From contig JABDGV010000001.1 in NCBI GenBank assembly GCA_013285825.1, positions 1 through 64,000 of the forward strand: DNA of 64,000 nucleotides, in the 5' to 3' direction. Below the pieces are notes generated by a model, which was given only the letters and a program-made list of their open reading frames with translations, was not told the origin of the DNA and did no database searches. The stretch is from Bacteroidota bacterium. Its GTDB lineage: Bacteria; Chlamydiota; Chlamydiia; Chlamydiales; FEN-1388. Positions 43,886 through 53,660 of this stretch are shown one piece after another. A program made the position numbers and the translations under genes. The stretch's first letter is position 1. Each line of letters opens with the position of its first letter.

Positions 43886-44779
43886 ATGAATGATCTCTTA
43901 GCCAAGCTGGATGCGGCTCTTGCACGACCGGTCGATTCACAACCAAATCTTAAGCCCTTTTTCTATTCAAATTTTACTAATCTCTGGATGTGCTATGAGG
44001 GCTTCAATCCAACAGGTACACACAAAGACAGGCTGGCACAAGCCGTTCTCTATCTTTATAGGGATACTCTAAAAACAAAAAGAGATGAAAAGGTTCCACA
44101 AGCATCTCTCATCAGCTCAGGGTCAGCTGCCATTGCCATCCAAGCTTGTTTACAAAGAGCTGGCTTGCCAAATCTAAAGGTTTTGATCGATGAAAACGCC
44201 CCTTTACAACTCCTCAAGCAACTTAAACACTCTGGTTGCGAGGTGTATCAACTGAATGTGTCTTCTCGAGCTCTCTCCTCAACAGATATTCTGGAGATAA
44301 CTGAAAACCCTCAAGGCATTGACCTTACTTCCAAAATGAATTCTGCCTCTTTTATGAATGCCTACAACTGCCTTAACCAAGCATTGTTCAAGCTGCATCC
44401 TGACTATATCTTTGTCCCTTTTGGATCGGGTCTTTTGTATCAAAGCCTTTGCCAATTCTACTCCCAAATCAGGCAGTCGAAGCTGTGCCATATCTTTGGA
44501 GCTACCACAAGCAACCCCCAATCGAGGGCTACCAAGCTCTATGCCCCATTTAGGCCCTTTTTTGAAGCTACCATAAATGGCACATCGGCAGTCTGTGAGA
44601 TCAAAGAAGAGCTGCTTAAAGAGGCAGAGGAGTTGATAAGAAAAAATGGGTCGGAGGCTGAACCTTCAGCTGCTGCGGGTTTAGCTTTGCTCATCGAATT
44701 AAGAAATACACTTCCAAGTGATCGTAAAATCATCTTTGTCAACACAGGTAAAACAATTGTTCGTCCGGCAAAGCTTTAA
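43886..44779 (+). CDS. PLP-dependent enzyme, fold type II (threonine synthase-like)
   Basis: 297 residues. The PLP lysine is K47 in GFNPTGTHKDR, and a loop like ISSGSAAIAIQACL replaces the usual asparagine-containing SSGN-type phosphate loop. VPFGSGLLYQSL is the glycine-rich phosphate-binding loop. The length and NPTGTHKDR motif resemble threonine synthase and related beta-replacing enzymes, but the product is unknown. It follows the small kinase by 12 bases and may share its mRNA. Confidence 0.82.
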   Translation: MNDLLAKLDAALARPVDSQPNLKPFFYSNFTNLWMCYEGFNPTGTHKDRLAQAVLYLYRDTLKTKRDEKVPQASLISSGSAAIAIQACLQRAGLPNLKVLIDENAPLQLLKQLKHSGCEVYQLNVSSRALSSTDILEITENPQGIDLTSKMNSASFMNAYNCLNQALFKLHPDYIFVPFGSGLLYQSLCQFYSQIRQSKLCHIFGATTSNPQSRATKLYAPFRPFFEATINGTSAVCEIKEELLKEAEELIRKNGSEAEPSAAAGLALLIELRNTLPSDRKIIFVNTGKTIVRPAKL

Positions 44780-44824
44780 AAGTTTCGATTGGACAATTAA
44801 TTAAAATCCATTTACTATCTAAAG

Positions 44825-45301
44825 ATGAATAAATTCGCTCAGTTAGCTCTCACAGCTCTTCTGGCTCTGTTTTTCTCAATTCAATTCTTCCTGACTATTC
44901 ATGGCGGCTTTTGTTGGCCATTTTCTAGTCATCGGCTTTTCTCTCAACTACCACCTAAGCTCAAGCCAATTGTTCAGGCTGTTTTACAAGATGCTGATGG
45001 AAATATATGTATCGTTCACCCAGGAAAAGTTATCCCAATTGAATACTCTCGATGCTCTGGGTTAATTAGAAATATGTGTACTTCAGGGACATTGTCTCAA
45101 AAAGCATCACTGCATGAATATCTACTTAAAAGAATAAATATAAAACCGTGGCGGGCTTTTGATGAAATGTATAGTCCTGTCAAATCTCCTAATGGCGCTC
45201 CCTTTGTTACTTTAAGGTTTGAGACTCATATCGTTGAGTTTCAAGAAGCGGAATATCCACAATCCAAGCACATTCACCAAAGGATTAAAATATTCCCATA
45301 A
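44825..45301 (+). CDS. Membrane-anchored hypothetical protein
   Basis: 158 residues. A single N-terminal hydrophobic segment (LALTALLALFFSIQFFLTI) suggests a signal anchor, followed by a small globular domain with a VLQDADGNICIVHPG stretch. No family recognised. Its stop TAA overlaps the beginning of the downstream membrane protein frame, which lacks a standard start codon, so the two may be translated together. Confidence 0.6.
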   Translation: MNKFAQLALTALLALFFSIQFFLTIHGGFCWPFSSHRLFSQLPPKLKPIVQAVLQDADGNICIVHPGKVIPIEYSRCSGLIRNMCTSGTLSQKASLHEYLLKRINIKPWRAFDEMYSPVKSPNGAPFVTLRFETHIVEFQEAEYPQSKHIHQRIKIFP

Positions 45302-46128
45302 AACACTTTCTCTTCAATCAACCCTTTCCTTTTGAAAAACTACATCGTGTACGAATTTCACTCTGTCTTATCATAAGTATCTTACTCCTTTTTGGTCCCT
45401 ATGACAGTTTTTATGTTGACACTGCACCATGGTTATTTAAACCCAAATCACCTTTTCCCTGGTTTCCAAACCTTCATACACATTTTTGGACGTTAAAATA
45501 CTCTGTTCTTTTTCTGTCCCTGTGCTCGGCCCTCAACTATCTTCCTTTGATTACACGCCCATTATTTGCCATCACCTTTTTGTTCTTTAATTTCTATGTT
45601 ACCTGTTTTGGTACAACCTACTGGATTACCAACACGCATTTAAACTTTTTTTCAATAGTACTTTGTTTTGAGCCTTCTTTAAAAAATAGCAATCACACAA
45701 AAGGAAAGCTTGAGCTGGCGTCTTTCATCCTTGCATTCATGATCACGTATGTTGCAGTGCTCTATTTACAGGCAGGTCTCTCCAAAGTACTTCTTGGCGG
45801 CTGGGAGTGGTTTTTGACGGGTAACCGAATATGGACTGAAACGATTTTACTAGGTACACCAATTGGGAAATGGCTAACGCAATGGCCTTCTATTTTTCGT
45901 GGAATGGGTATTGGAACTGGAATATTTGAACTGATTCTTCCATTCTTTTTCTTTTTTGAAAGAACTCAAGCAAAGGTAGCTTCGATTGCTATAGCATTTC
46001 ACTTAGCTACCTTTATCATTATGGGCATTTCATTTTGGTTTCTATGGGCTCTTTACCCCGCTCTGTTTTTCTATAGACCCTCTTTAAAATCAGTCGACCT
46101 GGACAATAGTTACGCGTCTATTAGCTAG
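45292..46128 (+). CDS. Multi-pass membrane protein (HTTM-like) without a standard start codon
   Basis: The frame is open from the stop at 45286 to 46128 (about 278 residues) with five or six hydrophobic segments and the motif [22 protein letters not shown], which resembles HTTM/vitamin K-dependent carboxylase-like membrane proteins. No ATG, GTG or TTG occurs in frame before a TTG at 45547, which would remove about 85 protein-like residues including a conserved-looking [14 protein letters not shown]. The real start may be ATT (45292) or translation may arrive by -1 frameshift from the 44825 gene, which ends at 45301. A sequencing error is also possible. The 3' end overlaps the first collagen-like gene by 39 bases. 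Confidence 0.6.
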   Translation: MPIKHFLFNQPFPFEKLHRVRISLCLIISILLLFGPYDSFYVDTAPWLFKPKSPFPWFPNLHTHFWTLKYSVLFLSLCSALNYLPLITRPLFAITFLFFNFYVTCFGTTYWITNTHLNFFSIVLCFEPSLKNSNHTKGKLELASFILAFMITYVAVLYLQAGLSKVLLGGWEWFLTGNRIWTETILLGTPIGKWLTQWPSIFRGMGIGTGIFELILPFFFFFERTQAKVASIAIAFHLATFIIMGISFWFLWALYPALFFYRPSLKSVDLDNSYASIS

Positions 46129-47010
46129 TGTCGGGTTAAATAGTATCTGCTCTATGAATGGACCGCTAGTACCTTCCATTTCAAAAGTAATCTCATCACC
46201 TGCACTCAAAAATTTCACACAATTTAAAGTAAAAGGTTGAACCGGATTGGAAATTGAAACAGAACTTACGGCTGCAGGTAGAACCTCAACACGTTTTGAT
46301 GTCTCATCAACCCCATTAACTTGCATAGTAATAGATGCTACAGCTGGAGTGACATCAAGCATGAAAGAGGAAACATTCAAAGAGATGTAATAATATCCGC
46401 TGACAGGAATAGTAAAAACACCCGCAACAGGTGCGGTAAACGGTGACCCTGCAGGAATATTGCTCAAAGAAAAAGGAATCGGGCTAGTAGCCGTCGTGTC
46501 AACATCATAAGCCAAAATACTATTATTCAATAAGGTAGTGCCCGTGCCGCCCGTAACTCCTGTAGCTCCCGTAGCGCCTGTAGCTCCCGTAGCGCCTGTA
46601 GTTCCCATCGCTCCCGTCGGACCTGTTGCACCAGTAGCGCCAGTAGCGCCAATTGGTCCCGTAGCTCCCGGAGGACCTATGGGCCCGATTGGACCTGGTG
46701 CTCCTGGCCCCATCATCCCCATAGGTCCCATTCGACCAATTTTGCCAAGTTCACCATGTTCTCCTTTATGACCTCTGTGGCCTTTCGGACCTTTATCGCC
46801 TTTGTGACCTTTATACCCTTGATACCCTCTTAACCCTCGTTTAAATCCCTTTTCTTGAGAATTTGATGAATTAATTTCATAAAAAGGCTCATTTGGATCT
46901 ATTTCTATAAAAGATTCAGTAGATGAGCTTTCAGCAAAAAGCGAACATATATGTGTGCAGCTTAGGCTTGCCACTATGACAGACAATCGAAAATAAGATT
47001 GCATTTTCAT
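46090..47010 (-). CDS. Exported collagen-like protein 1
   Basis: 306 residues from the ATG at 47010, which has AAGGAG upstream. Signal peptide about residues 1-26. A collagen domain spans roughly 59-156, about 33 G-x-y triplets with one interruption (GPGAP). Its first half is charged with many Y-position lysines ([12 protein letters not shown]), and its second half is GAT/GPT repeats. The last about 140 residues form a beta-rich globular cap ending [10 protein letters not shown], resembling the C1q/TNF-like trimerising caps of bacterial collagen-like proteins such as BclA. Expected to form exported trimeric fibres on the cell surface. It is last of three tandem copies. Confidence 0.88.
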   Translation of the reverse strand: MKMQSYFRLSVIVASLSCTHICSLFAESSSTESFIEIDPNEPFYEINSSNSQEKGFKRGLRGYQGYKGHKGDKGPKGHRGHKGEHGELGKIGRMGPMGMMGPGAPGPIGPIGPPGATGPIGATGATGATGPTGAMGTTGATGATGATGATGVTGGTGTTLLNNSILAYDVDTTATSPIPFSLSNIPAGSPFTAPVAGVFTIPVSGYYYISLNVSSFMLDVTPAVASITMQVNGVDETSKRVEVLPAAVSSVSISNPVQPFTLNCVKFLSAGDEITFEMEGTSGPFIEQILFNPTLANRRVTIVQVD

Positions 47011-47020
47011 GACAAGCTCC

Positions 47021-47929
47021 TTAATTAACACGCATTATAGTAATTCTACGATTAGCATACGTTGGATCTTCTGTTTGTGCAGGGATTTCAACAGTTCCTG
47101 TAGGTGCAGTAGCGTCTTGTAGAAAAACTGAGACTATATCACTCACGTTAAAATCGTCCTGATAGAGCAAAGATTGAGATTGTGTGACAAAAGGCGGTGT
47201 GCCAGAAGATTGATCAATAGAGGCGTTGGCTACTTCAAGCCAAGCATCAGGCAATGGAACAAAATTTTTATATATAATAAGCTGTGGAACACCTGTAGAG
47301 GTACTTATCTGGATCTGAGGAATGTCAACTGCAATCACATAGGTACCTGTTGCAGGAATAAGAAAATTAGTTCCTGCAAAAGGTGGAGCAAATCCTAAGT
47401 CTTCACTTGGATCAACGTTCGTGAAACTCAAAAACCCAGCACCAGTCGGCCCAAAAACGCCAGTACTTGATGCCATTATCAAAGCACCAAAGCCAACTCC
47501 CGTCGGACCTGTCGCACCAGTTGCACCCGTAGCGCCTGTTGCGCCTGTTACAGAATTTGCAGCTCCTGTTGGTCCTGTTGCACCGACTGAACCTCCGGCT
47601 CCGGTTGGACCTGCAGCTCCTGTTGGACCTGTCGGACCTATTGGGCCTGTAACTCCAGTTAAGCCAGGAGGTCCTGGAGGACCCATAGGACCTTCATCCC
47701 CTTTTTTACCACGCTCTCCACGATTACCCCTTTCTCCTTCGTGCCCTCGCTCTCCTTCATGTCCTTTAGGTCCCGTCTTGCCTCGTCCTCCAAATATCCT
47801 TTTTTCTTGCAGCGATTGACTATCTTCTACGTTCTGTTGAGGCGTAACATTAGAATCATCGGCACCTAAAGCATATGGGAAGCTAATAGCTGCTACGACG
47901 AATGTTCCAATTTGAAAGATGTATTTCAT
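47021..47929 (-). CDS. Exported collagen-like protein 2
   Basis: 302 residues from ATG 47929 (GTG at 47938 adds three). Signal peptide about 1-22. The collagen domain (about 50-145) starts with [13 protein letters not shown] and includes GPPGPPG, then GPT/GAT triplets with a short AANSV break. The C-terminal cap ends [10 protein letters not shown], the same tail as its neighbours. The overall plan matches copies 1 and 3, while sequence of the cap is diverged, so these are old tandem duplicates. The gene is followed by copy 1 after only 10 bases. Confidence 0.88.
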   Translation of the reverse strand: MKYIFQIGTFVVAAISFPYALGADDSNVTPQQNVEDSQSLQEKRIFGGRGKTGPKGHEGERGHEGERGNRGERGKKGDEGPMGPPGPPGLTGVTGPIGPTGPTGAAGPTGAGGSVGATGPTGAANSVTGATGATGATGATGPTGVGFGALIMASSTGVFGPTGAGFLSFTNVDPSEDLGFAPPFAGTNFLIPATGTYVIAVDIPQIQISTSTGVPQLIIYKNFVPLPDAWLEVANASIDQSSGTPPFVTQSQSLLYQDDFNVSDIVSVFLQDATAPTGTVEIPAQTEDPTYANRRITIMRVN

Positions 47930-47963
47930 ATTTGCCACATACCAATTTATTTTTTTACTACCA

Positions 47964-48911
47964 TCAATTCACACGAGTAATAGAAATTCGTCTGTTTGCA
48001 TTCGTCGGAGTTAAAAGCGTTGGAATAGTAGGAAATACTCCCGCGCCTGTATTTGTAGTCTGACAGTATAGAGCTACCGTTACAACATCATTTAAACTAA
48101 ACGTTCTTAAATAGGTGTACGCTAAAGGCTGACTATCAAAATTCGAACCAGAAACCATTGCAGAGTTTGGTGTAAATACGGTTGCAGCAGCTGGGTCTGG
48201 AGTACCGTTAACAACTAATTGAATAACAAGCGCCCCTTGGGTTGTATCCCACTGAATTTGACCAATATTGAGGGTAATTAAATAGGTTCCAGCCTGAGGT
48301 ATTATAAAATTGGTGTTGACTCCAAGAGGAGTTGGAGCTGCAAAAACAGGAGTTGATGATTGAACGAGTGTCATATCAAATGGGACATAGACTCCAGTTG
48401 GACCAAGAGGAGTTGAACCTGTAGTAAAAGCGCTAGAACTAAAAGAGGTAATGAAGGGAACTGATACTGTAAACGGACCTGTTGCGCCTGTTACACCTGT
48501 TGGCCCTGTAGCTCCCGTTGCACCTGTTACACCTGTAGCCCCTGTCACACCTGTAGCCCCAGTAGCTCCTGTAGCCCCTGTCACCAATCCTGGCGCACCT
48601 ATAATGCCTGCTGGCCCTGTAGGCCCAGTAAGACTAGCAGGACCTGGCGGACCCATAGGTCCAACAGGTCCAATAGGTCCTTTATCTCCACGGTGGCCTT
48701 TAGGGCCCTTATCTCCCCTGTCACCTCGCTCTCCACGATGACCACGCGGACCTCGCTGTCCTCGATTTGAAAGAGGTTTTTCTTGTAGAGACTCTTGTTG
48801 TGTTAGCGGTTGAGTTGTGTCATTTGATGTTACCGCATCCTGTTGTGATGCAGCAGAAAGTGCTGAGATACTAATTAAAAGACCTAATAATACTATAAAA
48901 AGCTGATTCAT
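47964..48911 (-). CDS. Exported collagen-like protein 3
   Basis: 315 residues. Signal peptide [21 protein letters not shown] Gln-rich spacer precedes the collagen domain (about 51-147): [16 protein letters not shown] and Y-position lysines (GDK, GPK), then [13 protein letters not shown] and GAT/GVT runs. The cap (about 150-315) ends [10 protein letters not shown]. First gene of the leftward cluster; the promoter should lie in the 175 bases between it and trkA, which run the other way. Confidence 0.88.
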   Translation of the reverse strand: MNQLFIVLLGLLISISALSAASQQDAVTSNDTTQPLTQQESLQEKPLSNRGQRGPRGHRGERGDRGDKGPKGHRGDKGPIGPVGPMGPPGPASLTGPTGPAGIIGAPGLVTGATGATGATGVTGATGVTGATGATGPTGVTGATGPFTVSVPFITSFSSSAFTTGSTPLGPTGVYVPFDMTLVQSSTPVFAAPTPLGVNTNFIIPQAGTYLITLNIGQIQWDTTQGALVIQLVVNGTPDPAAATVFTPNSAMVSGSNFDSQPLAYTYLRTFSLNDVVTVALYCQTTNTGAGVFPTIPTLLTPTNANRRISITRVN

Positions 48912-49086
48912 TGAGATCGCTCACTGTTATCAAAAAAAAACTATCAATGTAGAACAATTTTTACAACTAGTACGTTGTTAAATTGGTACATTAACAGGGG
49001 CCTAATTTCTTTTCAAAGGCCTCGAGAGATGTTGGAAAAGAGTCAAATTGTCTATAGTGCATTAAGACATACATAAGGGCAACTCC

Positions 49087-50433
49087 TTGCAAATAATTGT
49101 TGGCGGCGCTGGCAGAATCGGAACTTATTTAACTCATGCATTAATCCAGAATGGCCATTCGGTCACGGTTGTCGATGATAATCATGAACGGCTTCATATA
49201 CTTGGAAGACTTCATGATATCGCAATACGGCATGGATCAATTACTAATGGCGAGATTCTTGAAAAATTATTTGAAGAGACGTGCGATTTATTTATCGGAG
49301 TCACCGATTCAGAAGAGGCAAATATCCTTGCCTGTATAGCCGCAAAAAAAATGGGAAAAGCTCGAACAGTTGCTCGCCTGAAAAACAATTCATTATTAAG
49401 GCCCGCATTCAATAGCGGAGCAATTTTTCATGTCGACCATTTTGTTATCCCGGAGCTTTTAGTCGCTGAAGAAATTAATAGAATGGTACGGACATCAAGC
49501 GCGAGCAGTAAAAAATTCTTTTTTGGTTCTGCAGAGCTTCGGACAATCACAATTCCCCATTCTTGGCGTCATGCAAAAATGTCCCTGCATGATTTAAAAT
49601 CTGCTCCCGTCAATATGGTCATAGGCGCCATTTTACGACACGAATCAGAGGGCACCCGCCTCATCATTCCTCATGGCGATGATGTTTTGTTTCCAGGAGA
49701 CCAGCTGGCGGTGGTAACAGACAGTACCTCTATGCGTGATGTCCTGCACTTTTTTGACCTCAAAGAGCCTCATGTAAAAAAGATATTTATCAATGGCGGA
49801 GGACGAATAGGTTTTCAGGTAGTTCAACTGCTCCAAGACTTTGTTCCCAATATCTATATTTCTGATACCTCTTTAGAGCGGTGCCGCCATTTGGCAAAGC
49901 ATTTGCAGAAGGCTTCCGTCATCCATCAGACAGTGTCTGACTGGGCATTTATTCGAGAGCAAGCAATAGCACAATCGGATTGGTATATCGGCTGTGGAAA
50001 GAATGAGGAGCATAACATCCTCACCTCACTTCTTTCTAAAGAACTAGGCTGTCCCAATGTCTTGGCCTGTATTAATGATGAGTCTGAAGCTCGCCTGGCA
50101 GAAAAGCTAGGACTCTCCTTTCTGGTTTCTGAGAGGATTGTGGCAACGAACCAAATGATCCCCTGGGTGCATCATGGAAATGTACAATCTATGCTATCGC
50201 TTTTTTCGGGACGAGTCGAAGTATCCCATGTTACTGTTTCAAAGGAGTCTTCCTTTATTGGAGTGCCCCTTTCTGAGCTCGGTCCAAAACTTCCCCCCGA
50301 CCTTTTAATTGCTGTTATGTATAGAAATGAACATGTACTTGTCGCCGATGGGAGCCAAAAGCTCGTACCTGGCGACCACGTAATAATTATCACCACTCCC
50401 CAGAATAGAAAGTTTGTGAGGACACTCTTTTAA
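49087..50433 (+). CDS. trkA: TrkA, potassium uptake regulatory subunit
   Basis: 448 residues with two tandem RCK modules (RCK_N plus TrkA_C twice). The first Rossmann motif is IIVGGAGRIGTYL and the second FINGGGRIGFQVV; each is followed by the acidic end of beta-2 (VVDDN; YISDTS). TrkA binds NAD(H) and gates the TrkH channel from the cytosolic face. The start is TTG at 49087 with AAGGGC just upstream; no earlier ATG fits. Its stop overlaps the trkH start (TAATG). Confidence 0.94.
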   Translation: MQIIVGGAGRIGTYLTHALIQNGHSVTVVDDNHERLHILGRLHDIAIRHGSITNGEILEKLFEETCDLFIGVTDSEEANILACIAAKKMGKARTVARLKNNSLLRPAFNSGAIFHVDHFVIPELLVAEEINRMVRTSSASSKKFFFGSAELRTITIPHSWRHAKMSLHDLKSAPVNMVIGAILRHESEGTRLIIPHGDDVLFPGDQLAVVTDSTSMRDVLHFFDLKEPHVKKIFINGGGRIGFQVVQLLQDFVPNIYISDTSLERCRHLAKHLQKASVIHQTVSDWAFIREQAIAQSDWYIGCGKNEEHNILTSLLSKELGCPNVLACINDESEARLAEKLGLSFLVSERIVATNQMIPWVHHGNVQSMLSLFSGRVEVSHVTVSKESSFIGVPLSELGPKLPPDLLIAVMYRNEHVLVADGSQKLVPGDHVIIITTPQNRKFVRTLF

Positions 50434-51914
50434 TGAGATGGCCGGCTATTTTTCGATTAGTAGGTACTTTCGTATCCATTTTTGGATGCATACTCCTTCT
50501 TATGGGGCCGATTGCCTGTTTCGTAGAAGGTGGAAGATTAGGGGAAAAGAGCGGTTACGCTTTTTGCCTTTCCGGGCTTCTTTTTTTAAGCCTCGGTTCT
50601 TTACGCTGGCTCTTTTCTCCTGATCAAAAGCTTGGGATCCGGGAAGCGATTATATCGGTACTCTCTATTTGGCTTTTATCCTGCATAGGAGGGGCTTTAC
50701 CTCTCTATTTTGGCGGAATGTTTGACCATTTTATCGATAGCTTGTTTGAAGCAACCTCTGCCCTTACTACAACTGGATCAACAGTACTTCCCATCTCATA
50801 TCCTTTAGATTGCCCTAGAAGCCTCATCTATTGGCGATTTCTTATGTCTGGGATAGGGGGCATGGGAATTGTGCTTCTCTTTATTGTTTTTCTTCCTGCT
50901 TTAGGCGCCCATGGACGATTGCTCTTTCGTTATGAAGCAACAGGCCCAAACTTTACCCCTATCTATCCAACCGTAAGGCAGAGTGCGATGGCCTTTCTCT
51001 TTCTCTATATAGGAGCCTGTTTAGCCTGCTGTTTGACTCTTCATATCGTGCATCCTTCGATTTCTATTTTTGAAAGCACTGCTCTTGCCTTTTCAACGAT
51101 TTCGACATCAGGTTTTGTGCCTATTGATGGCGGAATTGCAGCGTACCATTCTCAATCAATTGAAACTGTATTAATGATCTTTATGATTATTGGAGGAGGC
51201 AGTTTTGCCCTCTATTTTGATCTTCTTAGAGGCAGGTTCAAGAGAATTTTTGACCCTGAATTTCTAGCCTATATCGCCATAATTATATGTTTATGCGTTT
51301 TTAGCAGCTTTCTATTACTTCACACCTCTATCCCAAACGAGATGGCTGTTTATTCTCCTTGGCAATCGCTGCGCTATAGTTCATTTAATTTAATTTCCTC
51401 TCTTACCTCTACTGGATTTACTCTTCAAAATTACGACTACTGGCCGCAGTCACTGCTCATGCTGATGTTTATTGCCATGTACTTTGGAGGCATGTCAGGA
51501 TCAACCGCCGGCGGTATTAAAATTATCCGTTTACAGATGCTTTGGGAATGTTTGAAACATTCGGTGCATACCCTCTTTGATCCCGATCGAATACGAGTTA
51601 TGAGAATTGGAGGTGTCGAAATTCCTCAAGCGACTATTTTTGGAGTTCTCTCATTCTTCTTAGTCGTTGTCGTGTCTGCTGTGGTTGGCATTATCATTTT
51701 ACTTGTAAGCGGCGTAGATTGGATAACAGCTACAGGTTTAAGTGGCGCAATGCTGAATAACGCCGGAATTACCTTTGGGGCCGCCGGAGCTTCCTCTACA
51801 TGTGCAGATCTGCCTATAACTGCGAAAATTGTCTCCATCATCTGGATGCTTTTGGGCCGACTTGAGTATTATCTCTGGCTGACTTTGCTTTTGCCCTCAT
51901 TTTGGCGACGATAA
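50433..51914 (+). CDS. trkH: TrkH potassium transporter membrane subunit
   Basis: 493 residues of the TrkH/KtrB superfamily. Four M1-P-M2 repeats are visible by their selectivity-loop-like motifs (ATSALTTTGSTVL, ALAFSTISTSGFVP, NLISSLTSTGFT, GLSGAMLNNAGITF). The conserved PLYFGGMFDHFIDSLFEATSA is in the first repeat. Together with TrkA it takes up potassium, driven by proton or ion gradients. ATG at 50433 overlaps the trkA stop. Confidence 0.95.
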   Translation: MRWPAIFRLVGTFVSIFGCILLLMGPIACFVEGGRLGEKSGYAFCLSGLLFLSLGSLRWLFSPDQKLGIREAIISVLSIWLLSCIGGALPLYFGGMFDHFIDSLFEATSALTTTGSTVLPISYPLDCPRSLIYWRFLMSGIGGMGIVLLFIVFLPALGAHGRLLFRYEATGPNFTPIYPTVRQSAMAFLFLYIGACLACCLTLHIVHPSISIFESTALAFSTISTSGFVPIDGGIAAYHSQSIETVLMIFMIIGGGSFALYFDLLRGRFKRIFDPEFLAYIAIIICLCVFSSFLLLHTSIPNEMAVYSPWQSLRYSSFNLISSLTSTGFTLQNYDYWPQSLLMLMFIAMYFGGMSGSTAGGIKIIRLQMLWECLKHSVHTLFDPDRIRVMRIGGVEIPQATIFGVLSFFLVVVVSAVVGIIILLVSGVDWITATGLSGAMLNNAGITFGAAGASSTCADLPITAKIVSIIWMLLGRLEYYLWLTLLLPSFWRR

Positions 51915-51953
51915 TACCGTAAACAAAATAGTTTGTTATTTAATAATTTTAAA

Positions 51954-51982
51954 TTGATAGATAAATTATAGTATTGTATAAT
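51954..51982 (+). promoter_or_regulatory. Consensus sigma70-type promoter
   Basis: TTGATA (51954-51959), a 17-base spacer and perfect TATAAT (51977-51982), in an AT-rich gap of 91 bases after trkH. Transcription would begin near 51990, about 16 bases before the ATG at 52006, a very short leader with AGGAT as possible ribosome binding site. Confidence 0.8.
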
Positions 51983-52005
51983 AAGGAAAAATTATAGGAT
52001 TAATT

Positions 52006-53652
52006 ATGAGCGATAACTTTGAATACTATCGTTATAGATGTGACAAAAATGGAGACGGGGAATATTTCCCATGGGATGATGGTGATGAATTAAGCCCGGT
52101 CGGAGAAATTCAAGAGAGTATTTTCGACAAACTCTTTCAATGCCAGAATCAAGTTACCGAAGTTGTGATTCCAAAACTCAACCTTAATCCCGATACTCAT
52201 AACCAAACTTCTCTTGAAACTGAATTTAGTAATTTAGATCTCGATAACCCCGATTCTATCAGGAAAAATAGACGCTCAAGGAGTGAATATGTACAGTATG
52301 AGGGGAAAAAGGATAAGAGCCCTACCAAGCAAGAAGAAACCAGCGAATTAATAAAATCCATAGTAAGTCCAAGAATTTTAGAGCAAGAAAATGAACAGAA
52401 TTCGTCGAGTTCTACCCCCCACACCTCTTCTACAGGTACTTCAAATAGAGAAACCGTTTCTGGAATTAAAATAGAGAAGAATTTGCCTTTTTCTATTAGT
52501 ACAAGCACCGCTTATACCTACCCTTTGAATCCGGATAAAGAGCTTGTGTTCACTCCAAGAATGGAAAAAACTCTTAAAACCAATTCTAAACAAGCACAAT
52601 TGGAACTCGAACAAAAAAAACTCCTCATGCAACAGTTGAAGGAACAGCTTGAGGAAGAAGAGGGTTTGACTCCCGAGTCCCTAGAGGATTGGAAAACTTT
52701 AATACCGGCTCTTAAAGGACTTCAAGAGGGTAAAAGACTCTGTATTCTCAAAGAGGACAAAACTCTTGGCGTAAAAGAGATGCCGAAACACATCACAGAA
52801 GGCGGGACCTCTAAGGAAGCAGTATCGACCTTTCTTACACTGTTTGGCAATTTATCAATGATCGCTAAATCCCCACGTGAAATAAAGATAATCGACGATG
52901 CAATAGATGAGCTGACAAATAACACATGGCTGATAGACACAGCAGATAAGTCTACTCTCTCAACGCAACTCCAAACAGCAATAAGGTTGCGCTTGGCAAA
53001 AGAGGCAAATAGCCTCTTCAATTATAAAGATATTGAGGGAGAGGAAGAGAATAATAAAGCATTCTATACGTCTGTTTTGCAAACATTCAAAAAATATGAA
53101 GATAATTTTTACGAATTTGTTTCTAAAACCAAAACGCTCAGACTCAACCTTATATCCAAATTGATCGACATGAAAAAAGCGCCCTATCTCAACAAAGCAA
53201 GCACTGTTTTTGAAACCCTGTTACAAAACAATGGGTTGCTGTTTGATAATATGAACCCTGAGAGTTTGCTTACCAATTCAAAAATGCTTGAGCAAGCAAA
53301 GATCTACTGCGGTAAGTCTGCTCTTGAAGTCTTTGAGTTTATCGATTTCCTCATTCAAGGAGCAAGCCTTCAAACGGACGAAGAGTTCAACAAACACTAT
53401 GGCAAGCTTATTTACTCAGCGGAAAATCCAAAACCTCTGCAAGAAGTAGGTTTTAATGGAGTAGCTCTTAATATGGATCCAAAATATAACAAACAATTCT
53501 CCGAAGAGGCTCAGAAATTTTGTACTTTAACGCTCCTAGATAAATTGTGCGATGTTCAGAGACTCAACGCGAGTTTAGTTGTAAAAGCTCTCTCAGAAAG
53601 CGGAACATCACAAAAACTCATGCTAGGATTTAATAGCGGTCAAAACGTCTAA
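52006..53652 (+). CDS. Hypothetical protein with coiled coil, possible effector
   Basis: 548 residues with no signal peptide or transmembrane segment. The first about 180 residues are Ser/Thr/Asn-rich and probably disordered, starting MSDNFEYYRYRC. A coiled coil lies near 197-217 (LELEQKKLLMQQLKEQLEEEE), followed by an all-helical C-terminal half. I do not recognise the family. A disordered N-terminus plus a helical domain is usual for chlamydial type III secreted proteins, but no export evidence can be seen in sequence. It has its own strong promoter. The Dus gene follows after eight bases. Confidence 0.7.
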   Translation: MSDNFEYYRYRCDKNGDGEYFPWDDGDELSPVGEIQESIFDKLFQCQNQVTEVVIPKLNLNPDTHNQTSLETEFSNLDLDNPDSIRKNRRSRSEYVQYEGKKDKSPTKQEETSELIKSIVSPRILEQENEQNSSSSTPHTSSTGTSNRETVSGIKIEKNLPFSISTSTAYTYPLNPDKELVFTPRMEKTLKTNSKQAQLELEQKKLLMQQLKEQLEEEEGLTPESLEDWKTLIPALKGLQEGKRLCILKEDKTLGVKEMPKHITEGGTSKEAVSTFLTLFGNLSMIAKSPREIKIIDDAIDELTNNTWLIDTADKSTLSTQLQTAIRLRLAKEANSLFNYKDIEGEEENNKAFYTSVLQTFKKYEDNFYEFVSKTKTLRLNLISKLIDMKKAPYLNKASTVFETLLQNNGLLFDNMNPESLLTNSKMLEQAKIYCGKSALEVFEFIDFLIQGASLQTDEEFNKHYGKLIYSAENPKPLQEVGFNGVALNMDPKYNKQFSEEAQKFCTLTLLDKLCDVQRLNASLVVKALSESGTSQKLMLGFNSGQNV

Positions 53653-53660
53653 TACTATTC

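Noticed and set aside
45547-46128. Start of the membrane protein at the TTG 45547
   Set aside because: The frame stays open and protein-like for about 85 codons upstream, so this start would probably truncate the protein.
46538-48741. Long proline/valine/glycine-rich plus-strand frames opposite the collagen genes
   Set aside because: They mirror the GAT/GPT codon repeats on the minus strand. The collagen frames have signal peptides, ribosome binding sites and globular caps; these do not.
52006-53652. RasGAP-like or other eukaryotic-type domain in the helical half
   Set aside because: The resemblance was only a general helical pattern, with no catalytic arginine finger or other diagnostic motif.
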